From: Sulfitobacter sp. W027
GTDB taxonomy: Bacteria > Pseudomonadota > Alphaproteobacteria > Rhodobacterales > Rhodobacteraceae
Direction: 5' to 3'
NCBI RefSeq assembly: GCF_025143985.1
Contig: NZ_CP083564.1
Location: forward strand, 1,365,501-1,429,500
Length of the DNA stretch: 64,000 bases
The position numbers were made by a program, and so were the translations under genes. Below, piece after piece: positions 50,139 to 60,722 of this stretch. How positions within the stretch are numbered: the first letter of the stretch is position 1; each line of letters begins with the position of its first letter. The notes below the pieces were generated by a model. It had not been told where the DNA came from and searched no databases. It saw nothing but the letters and a program-made list of their open reading frames with translations.

Positions 50139-50671
50139 GTAAAGCGGACCTTGCCGATGAAGGGCAGGTTGCGGTTGCGTTGGGCAAAGTCGATGCCGTA
50201 GCCCACGACAAATTCATCGGGAATTTCAAAGCCGGTCCAGTCTGCTTTAAGATCGACCTCACGCCGGGTGGGTTTGTCGAGCAGTGCAATAGACTTCAAC
50301 CGGGCAGGTTCGCGCGAGCGCAGCAGGTTGGTGACATGGTGCAGCGTGTGGCCCGTGTCGACAATATCTTCGACGACCAGTACATCGCGCCCTTCGATGG
50401 CGCCGCGCAAGTCCTTGAGAATGCGGACTTCTCGGCTGCTCTCCATGCCGTCACCATAGCTGGAGGCTTCGAGGAAATCGACTTCGATCGGCAGGTCCAA
50501 CTCGCGCACCAGATCGGCGATGAACACGAAGGAGCCGCGCAACAGACCGACCACGACCAGTTTGTCGGTGCCGTCAAATTCGTCGTGAATTTCGCGGCAG
50601 AGAGTCTCGATCCGGGCCGCGATGGCCTTGGCCGAGATCATTTCATCGATGACGTAAGGCCGTTGTGCCAT
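50135..50671 (-). CDS. hpt: Hypoxanthine phosphoribosyltransferase Hpt
   Basis: Salvages hypoxanthine (and guanine) to IMP/GMP using PRPP. The 178-residue protein has the PRPP loop [14 protein letters not shown] and the GLLRGSFVF segment. ATG at 50671 has AAGGGC six bases before it; an upstream in-frame start at 50740 would collide with the divergent coq10-like gene. Its stop overlaps the 58-aa membrane protein. Confidence 0.94.
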   Translation of the reverse strand: MAQRPYVIDEMISAKAIAARIETLCREIHDEFDGTDKLVVVGLLRGSFVFIADLVRELDLPIEVDFLEASSYGDGMESSREVRILKDLRGAIEGRDVLVVEDIVDTGHTLHHVTNLLRSREPARLKSIALLDKPTRREVDLKADWTGFEIPDEFVVGYGIDFAQRNRNLPFIGKVRFT

Positions 50672-50739
50672 GGTTTTGCCCTTGAATCTGCGGGGTCGAA
50701 AAGTGAAATAGGGGGTAACCCGCAACGCAACGGAACGCA

Positions 50740-51192
50740 ATGCCCACCCATTCAGAGACCCGCCAACTGCCCTATAGCGCGCAACAGATGTATGATCTTG
50801 TCGCTGATGTGGCCCGCTATCCCGAATTCCTGCCTTGGACCGCTGCCGCGCGTATTCGCAGCGACGAAGACCGTGGCGATCACCGGGTAATGGAGGCCGA
50901 TCTGGTGATCTCTTTCAAAGTGTTTCGGGAGCGCTTCACCAGCCGTGTGGTGCTTTGGCCCGAGGCCAAGAAGATCGACACCGAATATCTGGACGGGCCG
51001 TTCAAGTATATGAAATCAAACTGGCATTTTGAGGATAACCTCGAAGGCTGTCAGGTGCATTTCTTTGTCGATTTTGAGTTCCGCAACGCGATCCTGCAAA
51101 AGGTCATCGGCGTGGTTTTCAACGAGGCGATGCAGCGGATCGTACGGGCCTTCGAGAACCGTGCGAAAGAGCTTTACGGCCCCCAAGGTTAA
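50740..51192 (+). CDS. COQ10/RatA-like START-domain protein
   Basis: A 150-residue single START-fold protein ([21 protein letters not shown] early; [19 protein letters not shown] at the end). Bacterial members are annotated as RatA toxin or ubiquinone-binding COQ10 homologues; in an aerobic alphaproteobacterium the ubiquinone-chaperone role is more likely, and a toxin role would need a RatB partner, which is absent here. The stop overlaps the convergent cinA-type gene by four bases. Confidence 0.88.
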   Translation: MPTHSETRQLPYSAQQMYDLVADVARYPEFLPWTAAARIRSDEDRGDHRVMEADLVISFKVFRERFTSRVVLWPEAKKIDTEYLDGPFKYMKSNWHFEDNLEGCQVHFFVDFEFRNAILQKVIGVVFNEAMQRIVRAFENRAKELYGPQG

Positions 51193-51662
51193 AGCGCCGC
51201 GAAGCCTCGCAGCAACAGGCCAAGCGCATGGTCACGGGCCGCCAGACGTACCGCGTCGCGGCCCTTCGCGCCGAACTCAATTGTTTCCGTCTGGACCCCC
51301 GCCGACGTTGCAAGGCCGAAACAGACCCGGCCTTCGGGCTTATGCTCTGATCCGCCGGGGCCTGCGATGCCGGTGATCGACACCGCGATCTGCGCCTCAG
51401 AACGCTCCAATGCACCCGCCGCCATCTCTTCGGCCACCTGTTCAGACACCGCGCCCCACTGCGCCAGCGTCGCCTCCGACACGCCCAACATCGCCATTTT
51501 CGCTGCATTGGTATAGGTGACAAAGCCGCGATCCAGTAGGGCCGAAGACCCCGGCAAATCGGTCAGTGCCGCGGCCAGCATCCCGCCCGTGCAACTCTCT
51601 GCACAGGCGACCATCGCACCGGTTTCATGCGCTTTTTCCAACAGTTGCGCGGCAAGGGTCAT
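51189..51662 (-). CDS. pncC: CinA-type nicotinamide-nucleotide amidohydrolase PncC
   Basis: A 157-residue stand-alone CinA C-terminal domain, which deamidates nicotinamide mononucleotide in NAD recycling. Visible signature: AESCTGGMLAAALT with the catalytic serine near residue 22, then SITGIAGPGGSEHKPEG. It directly follows pgpA with no gap. Confidence 0.9.
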   Translation of the reverse strand: MTLAAQLLEKAHETGAMVACAESCTGGMLAAALTDLPGSSALLDRGFVTYTNAAKMAMLGVSEATLAQWGAVSEQVAEEMAAGALERSEAQIAVSITGIAGPGGSEHKPEGRVCFGLATSAGVQTETIEFGAKGRDAVRLAARDHALGLLLRGFAAL

Positions 51663-52154
51663 TTACAGCACCCCGTGATAAAGCGCGGCCAGCGCCATGA
51701 CGCCAAGTGCTGCGAAAATCCCGGCAAAGATATCGTCTAGCATCACGCCCCATGGCCCGCCCTGACGGTCGGCCCAGCCGATGATCAACGGTTTGGTGAT
51801 GTCAAACAGCCGGAACAGCGCAAAAGCGGCGATCCAGCCGGGCCACATGGCAAGGATTGGGATCTGCATCGACCATGCGGCATAGGACAGCGGCAAGAGC
51901 GCGATCCATTGGCCGACCAATTCGTCGATGACCACCTCACCGGGATCATGATCCGGCCCGCCTGCCGTATAGCGCGCGGTTGCCCACCAGCCCAAGGGGA
52001 TCGCCACGAGGACCCCAACCGCAAGCAGCGGAAAGCCCCCCATCACATGCAAAAGCCACGCGTAGGGCAGGGCGATGAGCGAGCCCCAAGTGCCCGGGGC
52101 GGGGCGGATGTGGCCTACGCCCAACAGAGTCGCGATCAGATGTGCAGGGGTCAT
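51663..52154 (-). CDS. pgpA: Phosphatidylglycerophosphatase A
   Basis: Dephosphorylates phosphatidylglycerol phosphate at the inner membrane. The 163-residue protein has [10 protein letters not shown] (about 16-25), [17 protein letters not shown], and the C-terminal [10 protein letters not shown] with hydrophobic segments between. ATG at 52154 overlaps the ispDF stop (ATGA); the frame is open for 90 codons further but within ispDF. Confidence 0.93.
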   Translation of the reverse strand: MTPAHLIATLLGVGHIRPAPGTWGSLIALPYAWLLHVMGGFPLLAVGVLVAIPLGWWATARYTAGGPDHDPGEVVIDELVGQWIALLPLSYAAWSMQIPILAMWPGWIAAFALFRLFDITKPLIIGWADRQGGPWGVMLDDIFAGIFAALGVMALAALYHGVL

Positions 52155-53281
52155 TTTTTCACCAATGTTGCTGTGGCCATACAGGCAATGCCTTCGCCAC
52201 GGCCCGTAAAGCCAAGACGCTCGCTTGTGGTCGCTTTGACGGATACGCGGTCGATCTCGATCCCCAGTATCTCGGCCATGGAGGCGCGCATCGGTTGCAC
52301 ATGGGGGCCGATCTTCGGCGTCTCGCAGATGAGCGTGCAGTCGACATGGGTCAGGGTGAACCCCATATCGCGGGCGAGCTGTGCCGCGTGGCGCAGGAAA
52401 ATATCGCTGCGCGCGCCTTTCCATTGCGGATCGCTCGGCGGGAAATGCTGGCCGATATCGCCGCGCGCCAGCGCACCGTAGATGGCATCGGTCACCGTGT
52501 GCAGCGCGACATCGGCGTCGGAATGGCCGACCAGCCCATGGGTGTGGGGAATGTCGATGCCACAGAGGGTCACATGATCTCCGGGGCCGAAAGCGTGCAC
52601 GTCAAATCCATTGCCGGTGCGAATGTCCATGCGGGTCTCCAATACGCGGGCGGCGCGGGCGAAATCCTCGGGCCGGGTGATTTTCAGGTTATCGGCGCTG
52701 CCTTGGGTGATAGCAACGGTCAGGCCTGCCCCGCGGGCGACTTCGACATCATCTGCCGCGTGGCCGTCATAGGCTGCGTGAGCCGCGCGGATTGCGGCGA
52801 GGTCAAAGCCCTGCGGTGTCTGCGCGGCGAAAAGGGCCTTGCGGTCTTGTGTGCCGGTGACGCGGCCTTCGCTGCCCTGCCAAAGCGCATCTGTGATAGG
52901 CAGTCCGGGGGCGGCGGCTTGATACTGGTCCAGCGCTTCGATCACGCCCGTGATGATCTCAGCCGAAACGCAGGGCCGCGCGGCGTCGTGGATCAACACC
53001 TTCTTCGCTTGGCCAATCGCCCCAAGACCGCGCTGGACCGAGGCCGCACGTTCCGCCCCGCCAGTGGTGATAGTAATGCCCTGCGCCGCAAACGCCTCGG
53101 CCTGATCCATGTCGTCTTGGTGCAGTACCAGCACGATCTCGGTGATCTGGGGCAGGGCGCGGAAGGCGGCGAGCGTGTGGTCGATCACACGTGCCCCCGC
53201 CAGCGCTTGCCATTGTTTCGGCTGCGGACCGCCTGCGCGGCTGCCACGCCCGGCGGCAACGATCAGGGCTGCGATACTCAT
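52151..53281 (-). CDS. ispDF: Bifunctional MEP-pathway enzyme IspDF
   Basis: A 376-residue fusion. The N-terminal part (to about 215) is IspD, MEP cytidylyltransferase ([14 protein letters not shown], then [10 protein letters not shown]). The C-terminal part is IspF, MEcPP synthase ([14 protein letters not shown] with Asp and His metal ligands, and [11 protein letters not shown]). The fusion is common in Alphaproteobacteria. ATG at 53281 gives the IspD start. Co-transcribed with pgpA and pncC; divergent from dusB. Confidence 0.95.
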   Translation of the reverse strand: MSIAALIVAAGRGSRAGGPQPKQWQALAGARVIDHTLAAFRALPQITEIVLVLHQDDMDQAEAFAAQGITITTGGAERAASVQRGLGAIGQAKKVLIHDAARPCVSAEIITGVIEALDQYQAAAPGLPITDALWQGSEGRVTGTQDRKALFAAQTPQGFDLAAIRAAHAAYDGHAADDVEVARGAGLTVAITQGSADNLKITRPEDFARAARVLETRMDIRTGNGFDVHAFGPGDHVTLCGIDIPHTHGLVGHSDADVALHTVTDAIYGALARGDIGQHFPPSDPQWKGARSDIFLRHAAQLARDMGFTLTHVDCTLICETPKIGPHVQPMRASMAEILGIEIDRVSVKATTSERLGFTGRGEGIACMATATLVKK

Positions 53282-53465
53282 TTGGGCGATCCGGAAAACA
53301 TGGTGAACATGGCCCTGTCTAGGCAATGCGGCGGCGGGGTGCAATCTGAGGCGGCTGCCTAAATAATAGGCAATGGCTTGGCGCATAGCTGCTTTTCAGG
53401 CTAGTTTCATTGAGGTCACCCCGTGGCAGAGCTACACAACGAACGACCGCACAAGGATTAAGCAT

Positions 53466-54458
53466 GTGACCGCCGACCCCCTGACATTCGACCCGCCGGT
53501 ATTCCTCGCCCCGATGGCCGGGATCACCGATCTGCCCTATCGCAACCTCGTGGCGCGATTCGGGGCGGGGTTGGTCGTGTCCGAGATGGTCGCCAGCCAA
53601 GAACTGCTCAGCCGCCGCCCCGGTACCCGAGAGAAAGCGGAGCTGGGGCTGGATGTCATCGGCACCTCCGTCCAGCTTGCAGGGCGCGAGGCCGAACCGA
53701 TGGCCGAAGCCGCGCGGATGGTCGAGGCGATGGGCGCGCGGATCATCGACATTAACATGGGCTGCCCGGCCAAAAAGGTGACGCAGGGCGCCTCCGGCTC
53801 GGCATTGATGAAAACGCCCGATCACGCGCTGCGGCTGATCGAAGCGGTGGTCGGCGCGGTCAAGGTGCCTGTGACGTTGAAAACCCGGCTCGGTTGGGAC
53901 GACAATATGCTCAACGCCGCCCCGATCGCCAAACGGGCCGAGGACGCGGGCGTGCAGATGATCACCATCCACGGGCGCACGCGCTGTCAGTTCTACAAGG
54001 GTCGCGCCGATTGGGCTGCGATCCGCGCGGTGAAAGAGACAGTGAATGTCCCCGTCATCGCCAATGGCGACATCATCGGCAGCGAAGAGGCCCGGACAGC
54101 GCTGCGCCTGTCGGGCGCAGACGGCGTGATGGTTGGGCGTGGGGCGCAGGGGCGACCTTGGCTGCTGGCGGAGATCGCCCATGACCTGCACGGACGCGCC
54201 AAACCGGTGATCCCCAAAGGGCCCGCGATGGCTCAGATGGTCACCGAGCATTACGACGAGATGCTGCGGTTTTATGGGACGGATCTGGGGGCCAAGGTCG
54301 CCCGCAAACATCTGGGCTGGTATATGGACCATTGCGGCACCCCCGCCGACCTCCGCCGTGCGGTGCTGACCGCGCGGGAGGTGAAAACCACCTTTAATCT
54401 GATCGCCGAGGCTATGCAGTATGACGCAGCGGCTCAGCAAACCCTGGTCGCAGCATGA
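53466..54458 (+). CDS. dusB: tRNA-dihydrouridine synthase DusB (nifR3)
   Basis: FMN enzyme reducing uridines in the tRNA D-loop. The 330-residue protein has [13 protein letters not shown] near the start, the catalytic cysteine in NMGCPAKKV, and the HGRTRCQFY segment. A GTG start at 53466 has AAGGA eight bases before it. In Rhodobacter this gene was named nifR3 for its place before ntrBC; here, too, its stop overlaps the ntrB start as ATGA. Confidence 0.94.
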   Translation: MTADPLTFDPPVFLAPMAGITDLPYRNLVARFGAGLVVSEMVASQELLSRRPGTREKAELGLDVIGTSVQLAGREAEPMAEAARMVEAMGARIIDINMGCPAKKVTQGASGSALMKTPDHALRLIEAVVGAVKVPVTLKTRLGWDDNMLNAAPIAKRAEDAGVQMITIHGRTRCQFYKGRADWAAIRAVKETVNVPVIANGDIIGSEEARTALRLSGADGVMVGRGAQGRPWLLAEIAHDLHGRAKPVIPKGPAMAQMVTEHYDEMLRFYGTDLGAKVARKHLGWYMDHCGTPADLRRAVLTAREVKTTFNLIAEAMQYDAAAQQTLVAA

Positions 54459-55540
54459 GAGCCGAAACGCCGGAGCGGCAGGTTTGGACCTCCTTGCCGG
54501 TGCCCGCCTTTATCGTTGGTGCCGATGATCGGGTCGTTGATCTGAATCCCTCTGCCGAAGGGTTCCTTAACGCTTCGGCCCGCGCGACCATCGGCCAGTC
54601 GATCTGGAAGTTGATCGCCGTGGATCACCCGCTTGAGGCCGCTTTCGCCCGCGCGCGGCTTCAGGGCACACCGCTTTTTGTGAATGACGTGGATGTCGGG
54701 GCGATGCAGCGCGCGCCTTTGCAATGCGGCTTGCAGATCGCACCGCTTGTCGGTGGGGAGGGGCAGATGATCCTGATGATCACCCCGCGTGAATTGGCCG
54801 GGCGCATCACGCAGGATCACAGCGTAAAATCTGCCGCCAAATCGGCCATCGGCATGGCCGAGATGCTGGCCCATGAGATCAAGAACCCTTTGGCCGGGAT
54901 CACCGGGGCGGCGCAGCTGCTGTCGATGAACTTGCCCAAGGATGATCTGGAACTGACCGATCTCATCGTCGCCGAAAGCCGCCGCATCGTGAAGCTGCTG
55001 GAGCAGGTCGAGCAATTCGGCAACCTCATGGCGCCCGAGCGTAAGCCGGTCAACCTGCATGACGTGCTGGACCGTGCGCGACGCTCCGCGCTGTTGGGCT
55101 TTGGCGCGAAGATGAAGATTATCGAAGATTACGACCCCTCTTTGCCGCCCGCACTTGGTGACAAGGATCAGCTTTTGCAGGTCTTGCTGAACCTGATCCG
55201 CAACGCTGCAGAGGCCGCGGGGGACGCAGGTGGCACGATCCGGCTGCGCAGCTTCTATGAACATGGCTTCCAGCTGCGCCGCGCCGATGGAGACGGCCAG
55301 CCGCTGCCCCTACAGATTGAGGTGATCGACGATGGCCCCGGTTTGCCGGAACATATCCGCGCCGATGTCTTCGATCCTTTCGTCTCGGGCCGTGAGAATG
55401 GCACCGGGCTGGGGCTCGCCCTCGTGAGCAAGATCATTTCAGACCACGGAGGCTGGATCTCTGTCAGCTCGGCCCCCGGTCGCACCGCATTCCGCATTTC
55501 GCTGCCGCGCGCAGGCGCCGCCGCCCTTAAGGAGAATTGA
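54455..55540 (+). CDS. ntrB: Nitrogen-sensing histidine kinase NtrB
   Basis: Cytosolic kinase that phosphorylates or dephosphorylates NtrC according to PII state. The 361-residue protein has an N-terminal PAS domain (about 15-110), the phosphoacceptor His140 in [11 protein letters not shown], and ATPase motifs [17 protein letters not shown] and GTGLGLALV. No membrane segment. Followed after one base by ntrC. Confidence 0.95.
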   Translation: MRAETPERQVWTSLPVPAFIVGADDRVVDLNPSAEGFLNASARATIGQSIWKLIAVDHPLEAAFARARLQGTPLFVNDVDVGAMQRAPLQCGLQIAPLVGGEGQMILMITPRELAGRITQDHSVKSAAKSAIGMAEMLAHEIKNPLAGITGAAQLLSMNLPKDDLELTDLIVAESRRIVKLLEQVEQFGNLMAPERKPVNLHDVLDRARRSALLGFGAKMKIIEDYDPSLPPALGDKDQLLQVLLNLIRNAAEAAGDAGGTIRLRSFYEHGFQLRRADGDGQPLPLQIEVIDDGPGLPEHIRADVFDPFVSGRENGTGLGLALVSKIISDHGGWISVSSAPGRTAFRISLPRAGAAALKEN

Positions 55541-55541
55541 C

Positions 55542-56921
55542 ATGGATGGCACTATCCTCGTCGCCGATGACGATCGCACAATCCGCACCGTGCTGACCCA
55601 AGCACTCACCCGCGCGGGCTGCAAGGTCCATGCCACCTCCAGCCTGACCACCTTGATGCGATGGGTCAGCGAGGGCAAAGGCGACGCGGTGATCTCTGAT
55701 GTGATCATGCCCGATGGCAACGGCTTGGAAATGCTCCCGAAAATTGCGCAGGACCGTCCCGGCCTGCCGGTGATCGTGATCTCGGCACAGAACACAATCA
55801 TGACGGCGATCAAGGCGGCAGAGGCCGAAGCCTTTGACTATCTGCCCAAACCCTTCGACCTGCCGGACCTGATGAAACGCACCGCCCGCGCGTTGGAGCA
55901 GCGCGCGACGCTGAGCCGGAAATCCAGCACCGACGACAGTGCCGAGATTGACGCCGAACGCGATGATCTGCCGATGATCGGCCGCACCCCGGTGATGCAG
56001 GCGCTTTACCGGACCGTGGCGCGGGTGATGAACACCGACCTGCCGGTGCTGATCTGGGGCGAGAGCGGCTCAGGCAAATCGCTGATCGCGCGGGCCATTC
56101 ACGACTTTTCCGACCGTCGCAGCCTGCCGTTTGTCACGGTGACGGATGCTGACCTTGCGGATATCGAAGGCCCCTCACGGGTCCTGGCGCGGGTCCGTGG
56201 CGGCACACTGATGATTGACGAAATCGCGGATTTCCCGCAAGAAATTCAGGCCCGTTTGGTGCGCATGATGGACGCACCGGGCGACGACGCGCCGCGCTTT
56301 ATGGCGACCAGCCAAAGCGATCTGGATGCGGCCATGCAAGAGGGCAATCTGCGCCGCGACCTCTATTATCGCCTGTCGGGGGCCACCCTCGAAGTGCCCG
56401 CGCTGCGGGACCGGGTGGAAGATATCCCGCTTTTGGCTGAACATTTCTTGACCCGCGCCAATCCCGGCGCCGCGTCCCCGCGCAAACTGTCGGATAAGGC
56501 CGCGCAAATTTTGCTCAAATTCCCATGGCCGGGCAACGTGCGCCAATTGGAACATGCGATGCGGCAACTGGCGCTGGCCAGCCAGGCGGCTGAGATCACG
56601 GCGAGCGAGGCGGAACAACTGCTCGGCGCGCAAAGCGGCCCGGCCCCGATGCAGACCGAAGCGGATACCGAACGGTTGGGCGCCTCGGTCGAGCGTCATT
56701 TGCAGCGGTATTTTGATTTGCACGGCTCAATGTTGCCGCCTCCGGGACTTTACGCGCGGATCTTGCGGGAAGTTGAGCTGCCGATGATCGAAATCGCACT
56801 GGCTGCAACCGCAGGTAACCAAGCTAAATGTGCTGATTTGTTGGGAATAAACCGAAATACCTTGCGTAAGAAGATCACGGACCTCGATATTGAGGTGACA
56901 CGGGGCCGCAAGATGATGTAA
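55542..56921 (+). CDS. ntrC: Nitrogen regulator NtrC lacking the GAFTGA loop
   Basis: A 459-residue response regulator. Receiver domain with Asp53; AAA+ domain with Walker A GESGSGKS (174-181) and Walker [12 protein letters not shown]-terminal Fis-type helix-turn-helix ([20 protein letters not shown]). The stretch between FVTVTDADL and the Walker B is about 18 residues shorter than in E. coli NtrC, and the GAFTGA loop that contacts sigma-54 is gone. This matches Rhodobacter capsulatus NtrC, which activates sigma-70 polymerase. Strong AAGGAG before the ATG. Confidence 0.94.
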   Translation: MDGTILVADDDRTIRTVLTQALTRAGCKVHATSSLTTLMRWVSEGKGDAVISDVIMPDGNGLEMLPKIAQDRPGLPVIVISAQNTIMTAIKAAEAEAFDYLPKPFDLPDLMKRTARALEQRATLSRKSSTDDSAEIDAERDDLPMIGRTPVMQALYRTVARVMNTDLPVLIWGESGSGKSLIARAIHDFSDRRSLPFVTVTDADLADIEGPSRVLARVRGGTLMIDEIADFPQEIQARLVRMMDAPGDDAPRFMATSQSDLDAAMQEGNLRRDLYYRLSGATLEVPALRDRVEDIPLLAEHFLTRANPGAASPRKLSDKAAQILLKFPWPGNVRQLEHAMRQLALASQAAEITASEAEQLLGAQSGPAPMQTEADTERLGASVERHLQRYFDLHGSMLPPPGLYARILREVELPMIEIALAATAGNQAKCADLLGINRNTLRKKITDLDIEVTRGRKMM

Positions 56922-57016
56922 AAGAGCCACATAACAGTGGCCATCGGGGTACTATCCTGATCAGGACCACATAATATGGCGGTTGATGCAGCGATGCATC
57001 ACAACATCGGTGAGGT

Positions 57017-59272
57017 ATGCGGGTGGCAACCCGGTCACGCAGGTTCAAGCTCGAGCGGTTGGGGCGTCTCAGGCGAGTCAAACGGCTGCGCAATTGGTCC
57101 ACCTTTGGGCTGGTTGTGTTGGGGCCGGTTTTGGCGCTTGCGACCTATCTGGCCCTTGGGCCCTTGGGGCAGGGGGCGGACACGCTCAACCTGCGGCTCA
57201 TCCTGTTGTCCGATCTTGTTTATGTGCTGCTGGTGGCGGCGCTGGTCCTTATTCAGGTCGGGCGGCTGATTTCAGCGCGCCGCGCTAAATCTGCGGGCTC
57301 CCGGCTGCACCTTCGGCTTACGGGTGTCTTTGCCTTGATGGCGCTCATCCCAACCGTGACGGTGGCGATTTTTGCCGGGCTTACCGTGAATGTGGGCCTC
57401 GAAGGCTGGTTCTCTGACCGGGTGAGCGGCGTGGTTGGCTCATCTCTGGCAGCGGCAGAGGCCTATGAGGCCGAGCAGCGCGAAGGCCTGATCCTAGATG
57501 CGCAAACCCTTGCCCGCAGCATCGATAGCGCCCGTGCGCAGGGCATCAACCTCAGCGACAGTGAGCTTTTGGGCGAAGGCCAGCGGCAAATCCAGCGCGG
57601 CCTGCGCGAAGCCTTCCTGATTGACAGCACCGCGCAAATCCGCGCCCGCGGTGATCGGTCCTATCTATTTGATTTCGAGGCTCCCACAGAGGCGCAGCTT
57701 GAAGCAGCCAGTGAAGAAGGCCTTCTGGTCATCGAAGATTGGCCCAACAACGAATTCCGCGCACTGGTGCCGATGGACGCCTATGTAGATCGTTTCCTCT
57801 ATGTCTCCCGCGCCGTGGATGGTGAGATTCTGGCCCTGCTGGATGAAACCAAAGAGACGGTGCGTCTGTATCAACAACTTGAATCCGAGCGCGGGCGACT
57901 GCTGTTTGAATTCGCGCTTGTTTATTTGGGCTTTGCGGTAATTCTTATTCTGGCTGCTGTCTGGCTGGGCTTGTGGTTTGCCGAACGGCTCTCTGGCCCG
58001 GTCGGTCGGTTGACTGGGGCCGCGCAGCAGGTGGGCGCGGGGGACCTGAACGTGCAGGTCCGCGAAGAAGAGGGCGACGATGAAATCGCTATGCTGGGCC
58101 GCTACTTCAACCAAATGACGCGGCAGTTGAAAGGCCAACGCGAGACGTTGCTGGAAAATACCGACCAGATCGAGCGCCGCCGCCGCCTGTTCGATTCCGT
58201 GCTGAGCTCGGTGACCTCTGGCGTGGTGGGGCTGGACCCGGAGGGGCGCGTCACCTTCGTGAACCGCTCTGCCATGCGGCTGCTGGATTGGTCGGAAGAT
58301 CAGCAAAGCCTGCCTCTGACCCTTGCCGTGCCGGAGTTCGGCCCGCTCTTCGAGACGGTCAAGGCTGCCTCGGACGAGGTGGCGCAGGCCGAGGTTAAGG
58401 TCTCCCGCCAAGGGGCGATGGAAAATCTGTTGGTGCGTATGGCCACGCGTCGATCCAAGGACGGCGATCTTGAGGGCTATGTGGTGGCCTTTGACGATGT
58501 GACCGATCTGGTCAGCGCGCAGCGCATGGCCGCATGGGGCGACGTGGCGCGGCGGATTGCCCATGAAATCAAGAACCCGCTAACGCCCATCCAGTTGAGT
58601 GCTGAGCGCATTCGTCGCAAATTCGGCCCCAAAATGGCCGAAGGGGATGATGACGCGCTGGAGCAGATGACCGGCGTGATCATCCGGCAAACGGGCGACC
58701 TGCGGCGCATTGTCGATGAGTTTTCAAAATTCGCGCGGATGCCAGAGCCGGAAACCAGCCGTCAGGACATCCGGCAGTTGCTGCGCGATGCCGTGCTTCT
58801 CCAGCAGAGCAGACAGGAAGACGTTGCAATCAAACTTGACCTGCCAGCGCAGCCGATCATGGCCAATATTGACGGCACGATGATCTCGCAGGCGCTGACC
58901 AACTTGATCAAGAACGCGGGCGAAGCAATTGATAGCTTGAAGAAAGACGGCGCGCCCAAGGGGCATGTGCCGCAAATTCGCGTGGCGCTTACACCGGAAA
59001 ACCGGCTCTTGCGACTGACCATCGCCGACAATGGCATCGGCCTGCCCGAAGACCGCGCGCGGTTGTTCGAGCCCTATGTAACCACGCGCAGCGAAGGCAC
59101 CGGGCTGGGCCTGCCGATCGTCAAAAAGATTCTCGAGGAACATGGCGGCAGCCTGACGCTCGAAACCGCGCCCGCATTTGACGGGCAAGACCATCACGGG
59201 GCCATGGCGGTGATAACGCTGCCGCTGGCCATCGACACAACGACAGACCAAGGGGACAAGGCAGATGAGTGA
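57017..59272 (+). CDS. ntrY: Membrane histidine kinase NtrY
   Basis: A 751-residue sensor kinase of the NtrYX pair, linked to nitrogen and redox control. Membrane segments at about 27-50, 57-77 and 93-118, a periplasmic region, a further segment near 295-320, then HAMP, PAS, phosphoacceptor His516 ([13 protein letters not shown]) and ATPase motifs (NLIKNAGEAI, GTGLGLPIV). GAGG precedes the ATG closely. Its end overlaps ntrX by eight bases. Confidence 0.94.
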   Translation: MRVATRSRRFKLERLGRLRRVKRLRNWSTFGLVVLGPVLALATYLALGPLGQGADTLNLRLILLSDLVYVLLVAALVLIQVGRLISARRAKSAGSRLHLRLTGVFALMALIPTVTVAIFAGLTVNVGLEGWFSDRVSGVVGSSLAAAEAYEAEQREGLILDAQTLARSIDSARAQGINLSDSELLGEGQRQIQRGLREAFLIDSTAQIRARGDRSYLFDFEAPTEAQLEAASEEGLLVIEDWPNNEFRALVPMDAYVDRFLYVSRAVDGEILALLDETKETVRLYQQLESERGRLLFEFALVYLGFAVILILAAVWLGLWFAERLSGPVGRLTGAAQQVGAGDLNVQVREEEGDDEIAMLGRYFNQMTRQLKGQRETLLENTDQIERRRRLFDSVLSSVTSGVVGLDPEGRVTFVNRSAMRLLDWSEDQQSLPLTLAVPEFGPLFETVKAASDEVAQAEVKVSRQGAMENLLVRMATRRSKDGDLEGYVVAFDDVTDLVSAQRMAAWGDVARRIAHEIKNPLTPIQLSAERIRRKFGPKMAEGDDDALEQMTGVIIRQTGDLRRIVDEFSKFARMPEPETSRQDIRQLLRDAVLLQQSRQEDVAIKLDLPAQPIMANIDGTMISQALTNLIKNAGEAIDSLKKDGAPKGHVPQIRVALTPENRLLRLTIADNGIGLPEDRARLFEPYVTTRSEGTGLGLPIVKKILEEHGGSLTLETAPAFDGQDHHGAMAVITLPLAIDTTTDQGDKADE

Positions 59273-60677
59273 CATCCTAATTGTAGACGACGAACGCGAC
59301 ATCCGTGAGTTGATCTCGGATATCCTTCAGGACGAAGGCTTTGCCACGCGATTGGCCAGCAACTCAGACGAGACGATGGCCGAGATCAACACCGAGGCAC
59401 CGGCGCTGATCATCCTCGACATCTGGCTTAAAGACAGCCGGATGGACGGGATCGATATTCTCAAGACCGTCAAACGCGACAATCCGGATGTGCCGGTGGT
59501 GATTATCTCAGGCCACGGCAATATCGAAATTGCCGTCGCAGCGATCAAGCAAGGTGCTTACGACTTTATCGAAAAACCCTTCAACATTGACCAACTGTTG
59601 GTGGTGATCCGCCGCGCGATGGAAACCTCGCGCCTGCGCCGGGAGAACCAGAACCTCAAGCGCCGCGATGATGCCACCTCCGAGATGATCGGCACCTCTG
59701 CGCCCTATCGCGCACTGCTGAGCCAGCTTGATAAGGTGACCAAATCCAATGGCCGCGTGATGCTGACCGGCCCTGCCGGATCGGGCAAGGAAGTGGCGGC
59801 GCGCTATATTCATGCCCATTCCGCCCGTGCCTCAGCACCCTTCGTCACCGTCAATTGTGCCGGGGTGGCCCCGGACCGGATGGAAGAAGTGCTTTTTGGC
59901 CGCGAGACGCCGGACCGCGTGGTTGAGCCAGGGCTGTTGGAGCAGGCGCATGGCGGGGTGATCTACTTTGATGAGGTCGCGGACATGCCGCTTGGCACCC
60001 AGTCGAAAATCCTGCGGGTCTTGGTCGATCAGCAGTTCACCCGCGTCGGCGGAAACGACAAGGTGCGGGTTGATCTGCGGGTGATTTCGTCGACCAATCG
60101 CGATCTGGATCAGGCAATCAAGGCCGATACATTCCGCCAAGAGCTTTACCATCGCCTTAACGTCGTGCCGATTGCCGTGCCCTCGCTCGAAGAACGGCGA
60201 GAGGACATTCCGCTTTTGGCCGAGCATTTCATCGCCGAATTCAAAGCCTCGCAAGGTCTGCCCGAGCGCGCGTTGACAGACGACGCCGTGGCCTTGATGC
60301 AGACGATGGTCTGGCCCGGCAATGTGCGGCAACTCAAAAACCTTGTCGAGCGGGTTCTGATCCTTGGCGATGGCACCGGCCCGATTGAGGCCCGCGAGTT
60401 GCCCGGAGAGGAGGAAGCAGGCGGCGATGATGGGCGTGTGGTGCTTTCGGGCGCCTTGGCAACACTGCCGCTGCGCGAAGCGCGCGAGGCCTTTGAGCGG
60501 GAATACCTGCTGACTCAGATCAACCGTTTTGGCGGCAACATCAGCCGCACCGCGAATTTCGTCGGCATGGAACGCAGCGCCCTGCACCGCAAGTTGAAAT
60601 CGCTTGGCGTTGTGACCTCGGCCAAGGCAGGTGTGCGCATTGCACATGTGGACGAAGAAGTGGAGGCGACGGGCTAA
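59265..60677 (+). CDS. ntrX: Response regulator NtrX
   Basis: A 470-residue NtrC-like regulator and partner of NtrY. Receiver Asp52, AAA+ domain with Walker A GPAGSGKE (169-176) and Walker B VIYFDEVAD, and a C-terminal Fis-type helix-turn-helix (NISRTANFVGMERSALHRKL). The sigma-54 loop GAFTGA is absent (the segment reads LFGRETPDRVVEPGLL), as is usual for NtrX, so classical sigma-54 activation is unlikely. Followed by a hairpin at 60693-60715. Confidence 0.94.
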   Translation: MSDILIVDDERDIRELISDILQDEGFATRLASNSDETMAEINTEAPALIILDIWLKDSRMDGIDILKTVKRDNPDVPVVIISGHGNIEIAVAAIKQGAYDFIEKPFNIDQLLVVIRRAMETSRLRRENQNLKRRDDATSEMIGTSAPYRALLSQLDKVTKSNGRVMLTGPAGSGKEVAARYIHAHSARASAPFVTVNCAGVAPDRMEEVLFGRETPDRVVEPGLLEQAHGGVIYFDEVADMPLGTQSKILRVLVDQQFTRVGGNDKVRVDLRVISSTNRDLDQAIKADTFRQELYHRLNVVPIAVPSLEERREDIPLLAEHFIAEFKASQGLPERALTDDAVALMQTMVWPGNVRQLKNLVERVLILGDGTGPIEARELPGEEEAGGDDGRVVLSGALATLPLREAREAFEREYLLTQINRFGGNISRTANFVGMERSALHRKLKSLGVVTSAKAGVRIAHVDEEVEATG

Positions 60678-60692
60678 GCCGCAAGGCTCAGG

Positions 60693-60715
60693 CGCGAGGG
60701 GCGGCACCCCTCGCG
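60693..60715. terminator. GC hairpin between convergent ntrX and lipoprotein genes
   Basis: CGCGAGGGG (60693-60701) pairs with CCCCTCGCG (60707-60715) over a five-base loop, 15 bases after the ntrX stop. No T-run; bidirectional terminator by position. Confidence 0.45.
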
Positions 60716-60722
60716 ATCCCAG

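Noticed and set aside
50740..51192. RatA toxin of a toxin-antitoxin pair
   Set aside because: No RatB partner is adjacent, and the START-domain family in ubiquinone-using bacteria is better explained as COQ10-like.
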